Assembly: GCF_003002825.1 (NCBI RefSeq)
Contig: NZ_PVTE01000009.1
Coordinates: 1-64,000, forward strand
Length of the DNA: 64,000 bases
Direction of reading: 5' to 3'
Source of the DNA: Spirosoma oryzae
GTDB lineage: Bacteria; Bacteroidota; Bacteroidia; Cytophagales; Spirosomataceae
The position numbers were made by a program, and so were the translations under genes. This document shows positions 18,035 to 26,757 of the stretch, one piece after another (position 1 is the first letter of the stretch; each line of letters opens with the position of its first letter). The notes below the pieces were generated by a model. The model searched no databases. It was given only the letters and a program-made list of their open reading frames with translations, and was not told the origin of the DNA.

Positions 18035-18052
18035 ATCGACTACCAAACGCAC

Positions 18053-19189
18053 ATGCACACGCTCATCATCGGAGCGGGGCCGGCGGGACTGGCGGTGGCC
18101 GGCGAGCTGGCTTACCGCAAGCAGCCCTTCGTGATTATCGAAGCCAGCGAATACGTGGGCTATAGCTGGCGGCAGCACTACGACCGGCTGCACCTGCACA
18201 CGGTCAAGGAGTACTCCGCCCTCCCCCATTTTCCCTTTCCGGCCAGTTACCCTACCTACCCCTCGCGCTTGCAGATGGTCGAGTATCTGGAGCAGTACAC
18301 GGCTCATTTCCACATCAGGCCGCGCTTCGAACAACGGGTGGTCAGTATCCGGCGCAATTCGGCTGGCAAAGGCTGGACGGTACAAACGCAGACCGATAGC
18401 TTCACGGCGGAGCAGATCGTGGTAGCAGCCGGCTACAACCGGGTACCCAATATCCCTGACTTGCCCGGTCAGCGCGATTTTCGGGGTATCATCTGGCACA
18501 GCTACGAATACCGCAACGGAGCTGCCTTTCGCGATGAAAACGTACTGGTTGTCGGCATGGGCAACACGGGCGCGGAACTGGCACTCGACCTGCTCGACTA
18601 TGGTGCCCGGCCGGTAATCTCCGTGCGTCGCCCGATCAACATCACCCGGCGGGACACCTTTGGCCGCCCGACGCAACGCACGGCTATTTTCCTGAATCGG
18701 TTTCCAAACTGGTTTTACGATCTGGTAACCGGCATTGCGCAAAAGCTGACAATAGGCGACCTATCGGCTTACGGACTGGGCAAACCCACTCACCCGGCGT
18801 CGTACGACACCCGGCGGGACAGGATTCCGGTTATCGACGTGGGCACACTCGACAAGATCAAGTCTGGCGCGATCAAGGTGGTACCGGCGGTGCAACAGAT
18901 CAACGCCCGCACCGTTACGTTCAGCGATGGCCGTGAACTTCCCTTCGACGCGATCGTGCTGGCAACGGGCTACCGGCCGGGCCTGGCCGACCTGCTGGGA
19001 CCGGATCTGTCGCAGCAGGTACTCAACGAAACGGGCTACCCTCGCCGGTTGTGGTTTACCGAGTCTACTCTGAAAGGCCTTTATTTCCTGGGCTATTCAA
19101 CCCCGCTGACGGGCATTCTGCACAACATTGGCCGGGAGGCTGGCAGTATCGCAGAAGCCATCGCCGAAAACAATTTTGTCACCACATAG
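18053..19189 (+). CDS. Flavin-containing monooxygenase-like oxidoreductase (CzcO type)
   Basis: 378 residues. The FAD Rossmann motif GAGPAG (residues 7-12) opens the protein, and a second NADPH Rossmann motif (GMGNTGAELALDL) lies around residue 168. DAIVLATGYRP is the typical late FMO/YUCCA signature. The enzyme would use FAD and NADPH to oxygenate an unknown small molecule. It shares direction with csbD downstream (57-base gap). The usual name for this group in genomes is CzcO-like. Confidence 0.85.
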   Translation: MHTLIIGAGPAGLAVAGELAYRKQPFVIIEASEYVGYSWRQHYDRLHLHTVKEYSALPHFPFPASYPTYPSRLQMVEYLEQYTAHFHIRPRFEQRVVSIRRNSAGKGWTVQTQTDSFTAEQIVVAAGYNRVPNIPDLPGQRDFRGIIWHSYEYRNGAAFRDENVLVVGMGNTGAELALDLLDYGARPVISVRRPINITRRDTFGRPTQRTAIFLNRFPNWFYDLVTGIAQKLTIGDLSAYGLGKPTHPASYDTRRDRIPVIDVGTLDKIKSGAIKVVPAVQQINARTVTFSDGRELPFDAIVLATGYRPGLADLLGPDLSQQVLNETGYPRRLWFTESTLKGLYFLGYSTPLTGILHNIGREAGSIAEAIAENNFVTT

Positions 19190-19246
19190 TTCTATTCGTA
19201 TCAACCCGGAAATACCGGACTTTTCGCAACACAAATCACTACGACC

Positions 19247-19432
19247 ATGAACGAGACAACAGCAAGCGGCATGTGGGATCAGCTAAAAGGAAAGATCAAA
19301 CAGGCGTATGCCGACCTGACCGACGATGATCTGACCTACGCAGAAGGTAAAGAAGACGAAATGTGGGGCCGCCTGAAAGAAAAGACGGGTAAGACCAAAG
19401 ACGAAATTCACAAGCAGGTAGCCGACATGTAG
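19247..19432 (+). CDS. CsbD family stress protein
   Basis: 61 residues, full-length CsbD: GMWDQLKGKIKQAYADLTDDDLTYAEGKEDEMWGRLKEKTGKTKDEI. A small hydrophilic helical protein; family members in other bacteria are induced by general stress. A terminator follows 24 bases later. Confidence 0.92.
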   Translation: MNETTASGMWDQLKGKIKQAYADLTDDDLTYAEGKEDEMWGRLKEKTGKTKDEIHKQVADM

Positions 19433-19455
19433 TTTGTCTACCAAGATGAAAGCAG

Positions 19456-19483
19456 AAAGCCGGGGCAGTGCTCCGGCTTTTTT
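19456..19483 (+). terminator. Rho-independent terminator
   Basis: aaagccgg pairs with ccggcttt (19456-19463 and 19473-19480), followed by a run of T, directly after csbD. Confidence 0.85.
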
Positions 19484-19575
19484 CGTGTCCTGCCAGCAAT
19501 TTCAGCAAAGCCGCCAAACAGTGGCCGATAAGCAACCTGCGCCAGCAGTTAGTAGCAGCAAGAACCAGCATTCCC

Positions 19576-19608
19576 AGACCTAAAAGGTTGTTAAAACCTT
19601 TTAGGTCT
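19576..19608. repeat. Perfect 14-bp hairpin
   Basis: 19576-19589 and 19595-19608 are perfect inverse complements (agacctaaaaggtt) with a 5-base loop. It lies between the csbD terminator and the next hairpin, in the convergent gap before the rhodopsin gene. Confidence 0.8.
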
Positions 19609-19624
19609 CCACCCCTTCTTTACT

Positions 19625-19659
19625 AAAAACGGCGTCAGTTGCTTTCTGACACCGTTTTT
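19625..19659. terminator. Bidirectional terminator before the rhodopsin gene
   Basis: Arms 19625-19638 and 19646-19659 pair with one mismatch and are flanked by A and T runs on both sides, as expected for a terminator serving both strands. Confidence 0.75.
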
Positions 19660-19685
19660 ATTACCCCTGACACCCATCCTGATCA

Positions 19686-20531
19686 CTAACTCACCGAGCG
19701 ATACGGCGCGACACTGTCCATGGGCAGACGCTCTTCCAGCACGGCGTCAGCAGCCTGGTAGGCGATAGCGCCCACGCCAACTTTATTGATGACGTCGGCG
19801 ATGGAAAATGATAGGTGAATCCAGTTGGTATCGATGCTCGTGATAGCCGTCAGCACATAACCGATTGGGTAAACACCCCAGAATGTTACGACCATGATCC
19901 CCATTACTTTATAGGCCCAGCGTTCAGGGGCTTTTACGTGCCACTCGTTGCTACAGTCGCGCCAGATTTTGTAAAGAATGTAGACGACGATGACGTAGCC
20001 GACCGTTGAAATTGCCCCCCAGACCAGCTTGGGTACCACAAGAATTTCGTTGTCGGGCGTCAGTTGCTGTTCGCCGATGTAGCCCGTTACGATCATAAAT
20101 AAATCCGCCAGCAGCAGCGTATTGATCATGCTCCGGTACTTCCGGTAATGCACTTTCAGCATCGCCGTCATTTTCAGCAGCAACAGCGGGGTTGTAATCG
20201 CCCAGTCCATGTAACGCAGTTGTCCGATCGCGTTGTACGACGTACGAAGAAGTTGCGCCCGTCCTTCCTCGTTGTCGATCGTGGCCAGTTCGTGCAGCAT
20301 ATCCTTGTAATAACTCTGAATCAGAAAGTACGATATGCCCGCAACAGCCGCGATAATCGCCGTGTAGTCGCGGGAGATCCGGTGCTCGGGTGCTACGCTG
20401 CTCCGGCTCATCAGCGCAAAAATGACGTTGCCGACAAAGGCGTAAAACGCGACAAGCATGGAGAACCAGGTAATCATCGGCAGTATGCCTACGAGTCCGG
20501 CGGTTGGCAGAAATTTCTCGGCGAATTCCAT
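19686..20531 (-). CDS. Microbial rhodopsin, DTK motif, probable light-driven proton pump
   Basis: 281 residues, seven membrane helices. Helix C reads RYMDWAITTPLLLLK (residues 106-120): Asp109 is the counter-ion/acceptor, Thr113 the middle residue and Lys120 the donor position (D-T-K). Helix G has ADVINKVG with Asp246 and the retinal Schiff-base Lys250. Helix F has W218, Y221 and P222 of the retinal pocket. In helix E, WGAIST puts Gly172 at the position of bacteriorhodopsin Trp138, the glycine that opens the carotenoid-binding fenestration in xanthorhodopsin. In helix B the His of proteorhodopsin (His75) is Leu70. A donor-site Lys is known from Exiguobacterium sibiricum rhodopsin, a proton pump, so outward proton pumping is the best inference. 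No retinal-forming dioxygenase or crt gene is in the window. The function would be to add light energy to the proton gradient. Confidence 0.93.
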   Translation of the reverse strand: MEFAEKFLPTAGLVGILPMITWFSMLVAFYAFVGNVIFALMSRSSVAPEHRISRDYTAIIAAVAGISYFLIQSYYKDMLHELATIDNEEGRAQLLRTSYNAIGQLRYMDWAITTPLLLLKMTAMLKVHYRKYRSMINTLLLADLFMIVTGYIGEQQLTPDNEILVVPKLVWGAISTVGYVIVVYILYKIWRDCSNEWHVKAPERWAYKVMGIMVVTFWGVYPIGYVLTAITSIDTNWIHLSFSIADVINKVGVGAIAYQAADAVLEERLPMDSVAPYRSVS

Positions 20532-20868
20532 TCTGTTTGTACTGATTAACGTTGAGTTGATTGGTTAGCGCGGGCGCTCAATACGTGAACAAAGACCGTT
20601 CGTCAGCAAATGTTTGTCACCGATTTGGACCAAACGAAACACAGTATAATGAGCGGTGTAACAGACCTGTTCAATACAAACAACAGACTCTGTTAATCAG
20701 CACATTAACTAACCATACCAACCGATTCGAGCCGCAATTAAATAGTAGTTAATCTTTACCAGTGCGCTTATTGACTCGCCTGCTGGCTGGAATTGTACGG
20801 TTCTTTTTGCTACACGTTGTGGAAAAATAAACGCCCTGGCATCTTAGAACTAAAATTTTCGTTGCGCC
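20532..20868. other. 337-base divergent intergenic region
   Basis: Lies between the start codons of the rhodopsin (minus) and LRR protein (plus) genes and is richer in A/T than its surroundings. No gene, palindrome or repeat family member is seen. It should hold the promoters of both genes; only a candidate for the rhodopsin could be proposed. Confidence 0.6.
20607..20634 (-). promoter_or_regulatory. Putative rhodopsin promoter
   Basis: On the minus strand TTTG (20634-20631) and TTTG (20610-20607) are separated by 20 bases. The second lies in ACATTTG, which lacks the TA of the full consensus TAnnTTTG. This would give a leader of roughly 70 bases. Confidence 0.3.
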
Positions 20869-22323
20869 ATGAAATCGATACTACTTTGCTTACTCCTGCT
20901 GGCGTTGGTCAACGCCGGTCAGGCACAGGACCGCATTGCGCTGCTGCGCGATACAACCCGGCTAGGCATTTCTCCATATGCCCTGCAACAACGGTATCCT
21001 TCGACGCATGCCCGAATTACGGCACGTCCGGGCAGCATGACCTCATCAAAACCAGGCGCATTCGACAATAAAGGAAAGCAGTTCCTCGATACATTAAACG
21101 CGGTTCAGCAGCGGTTTTTCCGCTTCATTGACGCCCGTAAAAAACGGTTGCCAGTCTTGGGGCTGGTCGTTGAAACGCAGGAGTATGTCAACGCTGACGG
21201 TACATACGACCAAGTGCTTTGTCATTTCCTGACCGACACGCTCTCCAGTGAGCAGGAACTGGCCTGTCTAACGCTGCTGGCCGAGTGGTATGCGGCTAAC
21301 CCGTTCCCGCTCAAAAGCAAAGCCGGCTTCTGGCGTCAAAGCCACACGCAGTTGGGTTCAACTAAACAAAAACGAAAGATCATTCGAGGGCCGGGTACGA
21401 TCAACACCCTGGCCACAGCCCGGCAAACCGATCGGCCCGATACCGTCAAGGTGCTGGCACTCAACCAGCTCGATTTAGTCAGCATTCCCGACATCGTCTA
21501 CCGCTTTCCAAATCTGGAAGAACTCGACTTATCGACTAATCAGCTTACCCAGCTACCCGCCCGGCTGACGAGCGACCTGCCCCGGCTTCGGCGACTGAGC
21601 GTATTGCGCAACGACATTCCCGACGACAGTGTCTTCTTCACGAAAAACAAGCACCTCACCGCCCTCAATTTACAGGGCAACAAACTGACCCGTATTCCGT
21701 CGTCCGTACAGTTAAATCGTAAGCTAGAAAGCCTGTGGATGGGTAATAACAACCTGAGTGAACTGAATACCAGACCGCTCCATAGCCTGCGACGGCTCAA
21801 CGATCTGAACCTGTACAATGCGGGTCTGAGTCGGATACCCGCGTCGATCAAGCGTCTGCGTCACCTGACCGTGCTCGATCTGTACTACAACAAGCTAACG
21901 ACCTTACCGAAGCAACTGGGCAAACTGAAACGGCTCGATCAGCTGGCGCTGGCCTACAACGACCTGACCGAACTACCGCCGGCACTGGCTAAACTGAAAC
22001 GGCTTCAACAGCTTTACGCGCACCACAACCGCATCAGTCAGTTACCGCCCGCGTTTACGCGCCTGCGTAACCTGCAAAAACTGGATCTTGGCAATAACTG
22101 GATCACGGTAGCCCCGCCCGTACTGGCCAGCCTGCCCGCCCTGTCTGACCTCGACATAGCTGGCAACAACCTGCAGGAATTTCCGACCGTGCTGTTTTCG
22201 ATCAAACCCCTGAAGCGGGTTTATCTGGGCAGCAACCCACTGTTTGGTCAGGAGGCCATGAGTAGTCCGTACGCTCCGCAAATCCGGCAGCTCCAGGCCC
22301 GCCAAACCGAAGTGTTTTATTAG
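20869..22323 (+). CDS. Exported leucine-rich repeat protein
   Basis: 484 residues. The signal peptide (MKSILLCLLLLALVNAGQAQ) is followed by a ~170-residue N-terminal region without recognised domain. Then come about 11 leucine-rich repeats (roughly 190-475) of the LxxLxLxxNxLxxLPxxL kind, as in LEELDLSTNQLTQLPARL. The repeats give a solenoid for protein binding. The partner is unknown. Rhodopsin is divergently transcribed upstream; a family-C palindrome follows. Confidence 0.88.
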   Translation: MKSILLCLLLLALVNAGQAQDRIALLRDTTRLGISPYALQQRYPSTHARITARPGSMTSSKPGAFDNKGKQFLDTLNAVQQRFFRFIDARKKRLPVLGLVVETQEYVNADGTYDQVLCHFLTDTLSSEQELACLTLLAEWYAANPFPLKSKAGFWRQSHTQLGSTKQKRKIIRGPGTINTLATARQTDRPDTVKVLALNQLDLVSIPDIVYRFPNLEELDLSTNQLTQLPARLTSDLPRLRRLSVLRNDIPDDSVFFTKNKHLTALNLQGNKLTRIPSSVQLNRKLESLWMGNNNLSELNTRPLHSLRRLNDLNLYNAGLSRIPASIKRLRHLTVLDLYYNKLTTLPKQLGKLKRLDQLALAYNDLTELPPALAKLKRLQQLYAHHNRISQLPPAFTRLRNLQKLDLGNNWITVAPPVLASLPALSDLDIAGNNLQEFPTVLFSIKPLKRVYLGSNPLFGQEAMSSPYAPQIRQLQARQTEVFY

Positions 22324-22335
22324 TCCATGTAGTTG

Positions 22336-22438
22336 TGTAGCCTGGACGTCCACGTCCGGGTGGACGCAAAGCGGCCTGTTAGCTGCCGCCTGCAACAGTT
22401 GCCCTGACGGGCACCCGGACGTGGACGTCCAGGCTACA
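22336..22438. repeat. Intergenic palindrome (family C arms)
   Basis: 27-base arms 22336-22362 and 22412-22438 are perfect reverse complements, and each contains the short palindrome gacgtccacgtc. The 49-base loop is GC-rich. Lies between LRR and EamA genes, both on the plus strand. Confidence 0.9.
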
Positions 22439-22534
22439 GACCGCCGGTCTAGGCTACACCCACACACAAAAAAAACACCCTGGCTGGATAGAAAGTGAGG
22501 GGAAGGCTGTTAGCCCGGTAGTAACCGTTACGCT

Positions 22535-23455
22535 ATGCAGGCTAATTCTCCCTCCCTCACTACCTCCCCCAATCGTGTTATGCTCTGGTCGGCCCTGCTG
22601 GCCGTGTACATTTTGTGGGGATCGACGTATCTGTTCATCCACTTCATGACCGAGCAGATGCCCCCGCTGTACATGGCATCGATGCGGTACATTGTGGCAG
22701 GTACACTTCTGTACAGCTACGCCCGGCTGACGGGTATGCCCCAGGCAACCCCCGTCGAATGGCGATCCGCCGGAATCGTCGGTGTGATGCTGCTGACTAT
22801 TTCCAATGGCTTGCTGACGCTGGGCATTCAGTACATACCGACGGGGATGGCTGCCCTGCTGGGAGGAATGCTGCCCGTCTTTCTGCTCAGTCTCAACTGG
22901 TTTTCGTTTGGTCGTCAGCGCCCGTCCAACGCAGCGCTGATGGGCTTACTGCTTGGCGTTGTCGGTGTCTTTTTCCTGATCAAACCCGACCGACTACAGC
23001 CAGTAGGTGGCGCGCAGGCTAACCTGATCGGGTCGGCGCTCGTCATTGCTGGCAATTTTTCGTGGGCAATCGGTACGCTGCTCACGCCCCGACTGACGTT
23101 ACCCAGCGGTCCTTTGTCGAGCGGTATTCAAATGCTGGTGGGTGGCCTGGTGTTGTTGTTTATCAGCCTGTGTCTGGAACCGGTTACCCCGCTTAGTATC
23201 TTCCAGGCTCCGCCGAAAGCCCTCGGCTCCATGCTTTATCTGGTCATTTTCGGGAGCATCATCGGCTTTTCGGCTTATTCGTGGCTGGCCCGCAACGCCC
23301 CGCCCCAACTCCTGTCGACTTACGCGTTTGTCAACCCGGTCGTGGCGATGCTGCTGGGCTCCCTTCTGGCGGGCGAACTCTTCTCCACACAGTCGCTCAT
23401 CGGTGCCCTCATCATCCTCGCCGGCGTCGTCCTGATCACGGTGGGGAAGAAGTGA
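22535..23455 (+). CDS. EamA/DMT-family transporter
   Basis: 306 residues with ten predicted hydrophobic helices in two EamA halves (start of the first: ALLAVYILWGSTYLFIHF; the second from about residue 170). An inner-membrane drug/metabolite exporter of unknown substrate. The stop codon abuts the palindrome 23456-23533. Confidence 0.88.
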   Translation: MQANSPSLTTSPNRVMLWSALLAVYILWGSTYLFIHFMTEQMPPLYMASMRYIVAGTLLYSYARLTGMPQATPVEWRSAGIVGVMLLTISNGLLTLGIQYIPTGMAALLGGMLPVFLLSLNWFSFGRQRPSNAALMGLLLGVVGVFFLIKPDRLQPVGGAQANLIGSALVIAGNFSWAIGTLLTPRLTLPSGPLSSGIQMLVGGLVLLFISLCLEPVTPLSIFQAPPKALGSMLYLVIFGSIIGFSAYSWLARNAPPQLLSTYAFVNPVVAMLLGSLLAGELFSTQSLIGALIILAGVVLITVGKK

Positions 23456-23533
23456 TTGAATGACTGAGTGATAGAATGATTGAGTGGGTCTTACGCAAAA
23501 CCCACTCAATCATTCTATCACTCAGTCATTCAA
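23456..23533. repeat. Intergenic palindrome (family A arms)
   Basis: 33-base arms 23456-23488 and 23501-23533 are perfect reverse complements with a 12-base loop. The arm consists of the words gaatga, gagtgatagaatgattga, repeated at 33813, 34903, 44054 and 54824. It begins immediately after the EamA stop, and its right arm contains the stop codon of the convergent SDR gene (23526-23528). Confidence 0.92.
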
Positions 23534-24317
23534 CCGTTGGCGGAACGCCAACGCTCGACCAGCCGCCGTCGATAACCAGACTTTGTCCGGTGATGTGGCG
23601 CGACGCGGGCGAAAGCAGAAAAAGCGCAGCATTGGTAATGTCGTCTACCGTGCCGGGGCGTCCCATCGGGGTAATCCGCGACCAGGTCGGAATATAGTCA
23701 GGGTCGTCGAGTGTGCGCTCGGTGAGCGTGGCTCCGGGGGCAATGGCGTTGACGTTGATACCCAGGGGGGAAAAGTCGATCACCAGTTGCCGGGCCAGCA
23801 TTTCCAGCCCCGCTTTGGTCATGCTGTAGACGGGCAGACCGGGGTGCGCGATATGCCCTACCACCGACGACATAAACAGCACACTACCACCACGACGACC
23901 GATTGTGTCGGCCTGCTGCCGCATCTGCATAGCCGCCCGCTGCGCCAGGAAAAAAGTACCGCGCAGGTTCAGATCAACAATTTTCTGGAAAGCCTCGGGC
24001 GTAGTCGTGAAAATATCGCCGAATACCGTAATACCTGCGTTGGCAATCGCCAGATCGACCGACCCGAACCGGTCGACCGCCGTATCGACCAGGCGCTGAA
24101 CAAACGTCACGTCCGACGCATCGCCGGGACAGGCTTCACACAGCCCACCCGCTTGTCGAATGGCTTCAGCCGCTTGCTCAGCGACACTAGCGTCAAAATC
24201 GTTCAACAATACCTGCGTTCCCTGTTGGGCCAGCGCCTTCGCAATGGCAAAGCCGATACCGATACCGGCCCCGGTGATGATGGCCGTAGTTTTCGTTGTG
24301 GGTTGATTGGTCAGCAT
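23526..24317 (-). CDS. SDR-family oxidoreductase
   Basis: 263 residues. Classical SDR: TGAGIGIG cofactor motif (about 15-22), NNAG-like ANAG, catalytic Ser (SSVVGH) and Y-S-M-T-K (Tyr/Lys). NAD(P)-dependent dehydrogenase or reductase, substrate unknown. The last codons and stop fall in the arm of a palindrome. The amidase gene lies upstream on the same strand with a 54-base gap. Confidence 0.88.
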   Translation of the reverse strand: MLTNQPTTKTTAIITGAGIGIGFAIAKALAQQGTQVLLNDFDASVAEQAAEAIRQAGGLCEACPGDASDVTFVQRLVDTAVDRFGSVDLAIANAGITVFGDIFTTTPEAFQKIVDLNLRGTFFLAQRAAMQMRQQADTIGRRGGSVLFMSSVVGHIAHPGLPVYSMTKAGLEMLARQLVIDFSPLGINVNAIAPGATLTERTLDDPDYIPTWSRITPMGRPGTVDDITNAALFLLSPASRHITGQSLVIDGGWSSVGVPPTVE

Positions 24318-24371
24318 AAAGTAAGCAGGCGTATCGACAGGGTAAGGCCACTCCCGACGGGTTTTACTGCC

Positions 24372-25349
24372 TTACTGATCGCGGTAATCGTCCATCAGCC
24401 CTTCGGCCAGCCAGCTGGCGAGCGCCTGCCGGTTGCTGGCCAGCAGAAATCGCTTCTGATCCTGCCGGTTCTGAATATTTCCCAACTCGATAAACACCGT
24501 CGGGGCCAGGCTCTTACGGACCACGTACAGTTCACTGCGCGTGCTGACATTACCCACGTACGGGCGGCTCGGGCGATAGCGCCGATAATTCGCCAGAAAA
24601 CGCTTGTGAATACGGTTGGCCAGTCGTTTGCCGACCGCACTGTTTTCGTGGTGGTAGAAAAATACGTCGATCATTTCCCCCCGGCTTCGACTATCGACAT
24701 GAATGGTGACCAGCCGCTGATAGGCACCTTTGTGTTTGGCGTAGAGCCGATTGACGGCTGAGGTTGTCTGGTTAAGTCGCGCCAGTTGGTTGAGGGGTAT
24801 ACGCTGCCCGGAATACGATACCTCGTCGTTATCGAGTTTCAGCACGGCATCGTTGCGGACGCCATCGTTCGGGTCGCGGACCATCATGTATACCGTAGCC
24901 CCCTGTTGTTTAAGCAGTTGTGACAGACGCATGGTCACGTCGTAGGCATATTCATCTTCCGCCAGCCGGAAGCGCCCGTACCGACCGATCGCGCCGGGGT
25001 CAGGCCCGCCATGACCGGAGGCCAGGTAATAGACCGTACCCCGCAAGGATCTGGACCGGGTCAGGCGTTTGGTCGGGATGCGGTTCGCGGTTTTTCCTTT
25101 CTTCGAAACGATCTTGATGACCCGCCGTCGGACGACGATTTTCTGGCGTTTAGCCTTCCGGTCCTGCTTCGGCCGGACGCCTTTCGCAGGCCGTTTAGTG
25201 GCTTTGATCGCCTTTTTCGTCGCAGGCCGGTGTTTGTCGCGACGGATGTTCGACGGTCTGGAGGGAGTATGCCGTTCCGCCCCCATCGTTACCAGCATGG
25301 GCAACCCGCACGTCAGCAGGTACAGCAAAAGAAGAAAACGTATACGCAA
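24372..25349 (-). CDS. N-acetylmuramoyl-L-alanine amidase (Amidase_3)
   Basis: 325 residues: signal peptide, a strongly basic Lys/Arg-rich stretch (about 28-100) and a zinc amidase domain (about 105-325). Zinc ligands and catalytic residues are seen in ASGHGGPDPG (His), RLAEDEYAYD (Glu), TIHVDSRS (His) and FIELGNIQN (Glu). It would cleave the peptide stem from peptidoglycan in the periplasm. The basic region could bind the wall or anionic polymers. Confidence 0.88.
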   Translation of the reverse strand: MRIRFLLLLYLLTCGLPMLVTMGAERHTPSRPSNIRRDKHRPATKKAIKATKRPAKGVRPKQDRKAKRQKIVVRRRVIKIVSKKGKTANRIPTKRLTRSRSLRGTVYYLASGHGGPDPGAIGRYGRFRLAEDEYAYDVTMRLSQLLKQQGATVYMMVRDPNDGVRNDAVLKLDNDEVSYSGQRIPLNQLARLNQTTSAVNRLYAKHKGAYQRLVTIHVDSRSRGEMIDVFFYHHENSAVGKRLANRIHKRFLANYRRYRPSRPYVGNVSTRSELYVVRKSLAPTVFIELGNIQNRQDQKRFLLASNRQALASWLAEGLMDDYRDQ

Positions 25350-25618
25350 TGCAGCAACAGCTCAATGAAGCCGTAAAGCTATCGGTCAATGCGTTGCGGG
25401 CCAAGCGTACGCCCACATACCCTATCCAATGGGGACAGTTTTGTCGGAACGTGGACAAAAAAAGCGAACAGAGCCAATCCGTTCGCTTCGGTTATGTACT
25501 TCGTTACGGTAGTAATTTATTTCTGATCTGATGTCAGGCACTTTCTCCTCGACCGCCTAGTCTATTCCTCCGTGCCCAGGCACCAGATCAGAAACGAGTT
25601 ATCATAGGTTACAGTAGA
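25350..25618. other. Intergenic region between amidase and osmC
   Basis: 269 bases. Short open frames on the plus strand here resemble the antisense of the amidase start and are not supported as genes. No strong palindrome seen. Confidence 0.4.
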
Positions 25619-26035
25619 TTAAGCAAGTGTCGATTCGACGCTTATTTCGGCGTTGAACAGTTTCGAAATCGGGCAGTTGTGTTCGGCATGGTCGACCAGC
25701 TCATCGAATTTCGCTTTGTCGAGACCCGGAACCGCTGCATCGAGTTTCAGCGCCGAGCTGGTGATGGCACCGTCCTGTAGGGTGATCGTACACTGAACGT
25801 CCAGCGTGTCGGCGGTGAAGCCAGCCTGCTGAATGTTGAAGGCCAGTTGCATGGCGAAACAACCCGCGTGGGCAGCCGCAACCAGCTCCTCAGGATTCGT
25901 GCCAACCCCATCTTCAAAACGCGTGTTGAACGAATACTGTGTCTTGTTCAGCACGGTACTGTCGGTTGTCAGCGACCCTTTGCCGTCTTTACCTGAACCA
26001 GCCCAATGAGCAGAAGCCTTACGTGCAATTTTCAT
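25619..26035 (-). CDS. OsmC family peroxiredoxin-like protein
   Basis: 138 residues from [11 protein letters not shown]. Complete OsmC fold with two redox cysteines in HAGCFAMQL (mid) and [10 protein letters not shown] (late) and Glu in [12 protein letters not shown]. Reduces organic hydroperoxides in the cytosol using thiols. Divergent from a Crp/Fnr regulator (114-base gap), a plausible regulator. Confidence 0.92.
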   Translation of the reverse strand: MKIARKASAHWAGSGKDGKGSLTTDSTVLNKTQYSFNTRFEDGVGTNPEELVAAAHAGCFAMQLAFNIQQAGFTADTLDVQCTITLQDGAITSSALKLDAAVPGLDKAKFDELVDHAEHNCPISKLFNAEISVESTLA

Positions 26036-26074
26036 AACTCTATAAACCGTTTTGTGGTAGTTGATTTGATAGGT

Positions 26075-26082
26075 CAAAGGTA
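26075..26082 (-). promoter_or_regulatory. Putative osmC promoter -7 element
   Basis: TACCTTTG on the minus strand, an exact TAnnTTTG, 39 bases before the osmC ATG. No clear -33 box. Confidence 0.45.
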
Positions 26083-26149
26083 AAACCGTCGATTCACCCG
26101 TTTTTTCACCTATGTTAAAAAGCGTCGAGCACCGTTATTCTTCCCGTCT

Positions 26150-26743
26150 ATGAACGCTACGCAACAAGCCGTACTGCACCAGCACCTCCACCAGTTCGCC
26201 AACCTGTCCGAAGCCGATACGCAACTAGCCGATCCGTTCTGGCAGGTGCGCCACATGGCCCGCCCCGACCTGTTTACGTTCACGAATTCGGTCTGTCGGC
26301 AGCTGGGCTTTGTCCTGAAGGGATTCTTCCGGGTGTATTACGTCGACCCGCGCACGGAACAGGAGCACAACATGTACTTTCTGGCCGAACATACGTTTCT
26401 AACGTCACTGAAAGGGTTGTTGACGCAAACGACCTGCCCGTACCTGATCGAAGCGCTGGAGGACTGCGAACTGCTGGTCATCGACTACGAGCGGCTGTTG
26501 CAACTCTACGCCCAGTCGCACGCTTGGGAGCGCTTTGGCCGGTTGCTGGCCGAACAGTATTTCATGATCAACCAGAGTCGTTCGGAGAGCTTACTGACCC
26601 AGACAGCCGAAGAACGCTACGTCGACCTGCTCGACAATCACCCCGACATTCTGAACCGCGTATCGCTGGGTCATATTTCGTCGTATCTGGGGATCAAAGG
26701 GCCGTCATTGAGCCGCATCCGTGCCCAGGTCGCCCGACGGTAA
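26150..26743 (+). CDS. Crp/Fnr-family transcriptional regulator
   Basis: 197 residues: N-terminal cNMP-binding-like beta-roll (about 15-125), dimer helix, winged HTH (LGHISSYLGIKGPSLSRIRAQV). Same general build as the protein at 4218. Divergent from osmC, so control of osmC under oxidative or osmotic stress is a reasonable inference. The ligand is unknown. Convergent with the RES/Xre pair. Confidence 0.87.
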   Translation: MNATQQAVLHQHLHQFANLSEADTQLADPFWQVRHMARPDLFTFTNSVCRQLGFVLKGFFRVYYVDPRTEQEHNMYFLAEHTFLTSLKGLLTQTTCPYLIEALEDCELLVIDYERLLQLYAQSHAWERFGRLLAEQYFMINQSRSESLLTQTAEERYVDLLDNHPDILNRVSLGHISSYLGIKGPSLSRIRAQVARR

Positions 26744-26757
26744 ACGTTTCAATAGCA

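Noticed and set aside
19686-20531. Sodium- or chloride-pumping rhodopsin
   Set aside because: The motif is D-T-K, not N-D-Q or N-T-Q, so proton pumping fits better.
23484-24761. 425-codon open frame on the plus strand
   Set aside because: It is antisense to the SDR and amidase genes, which have clear motifs; its translation has no recognisable domain.
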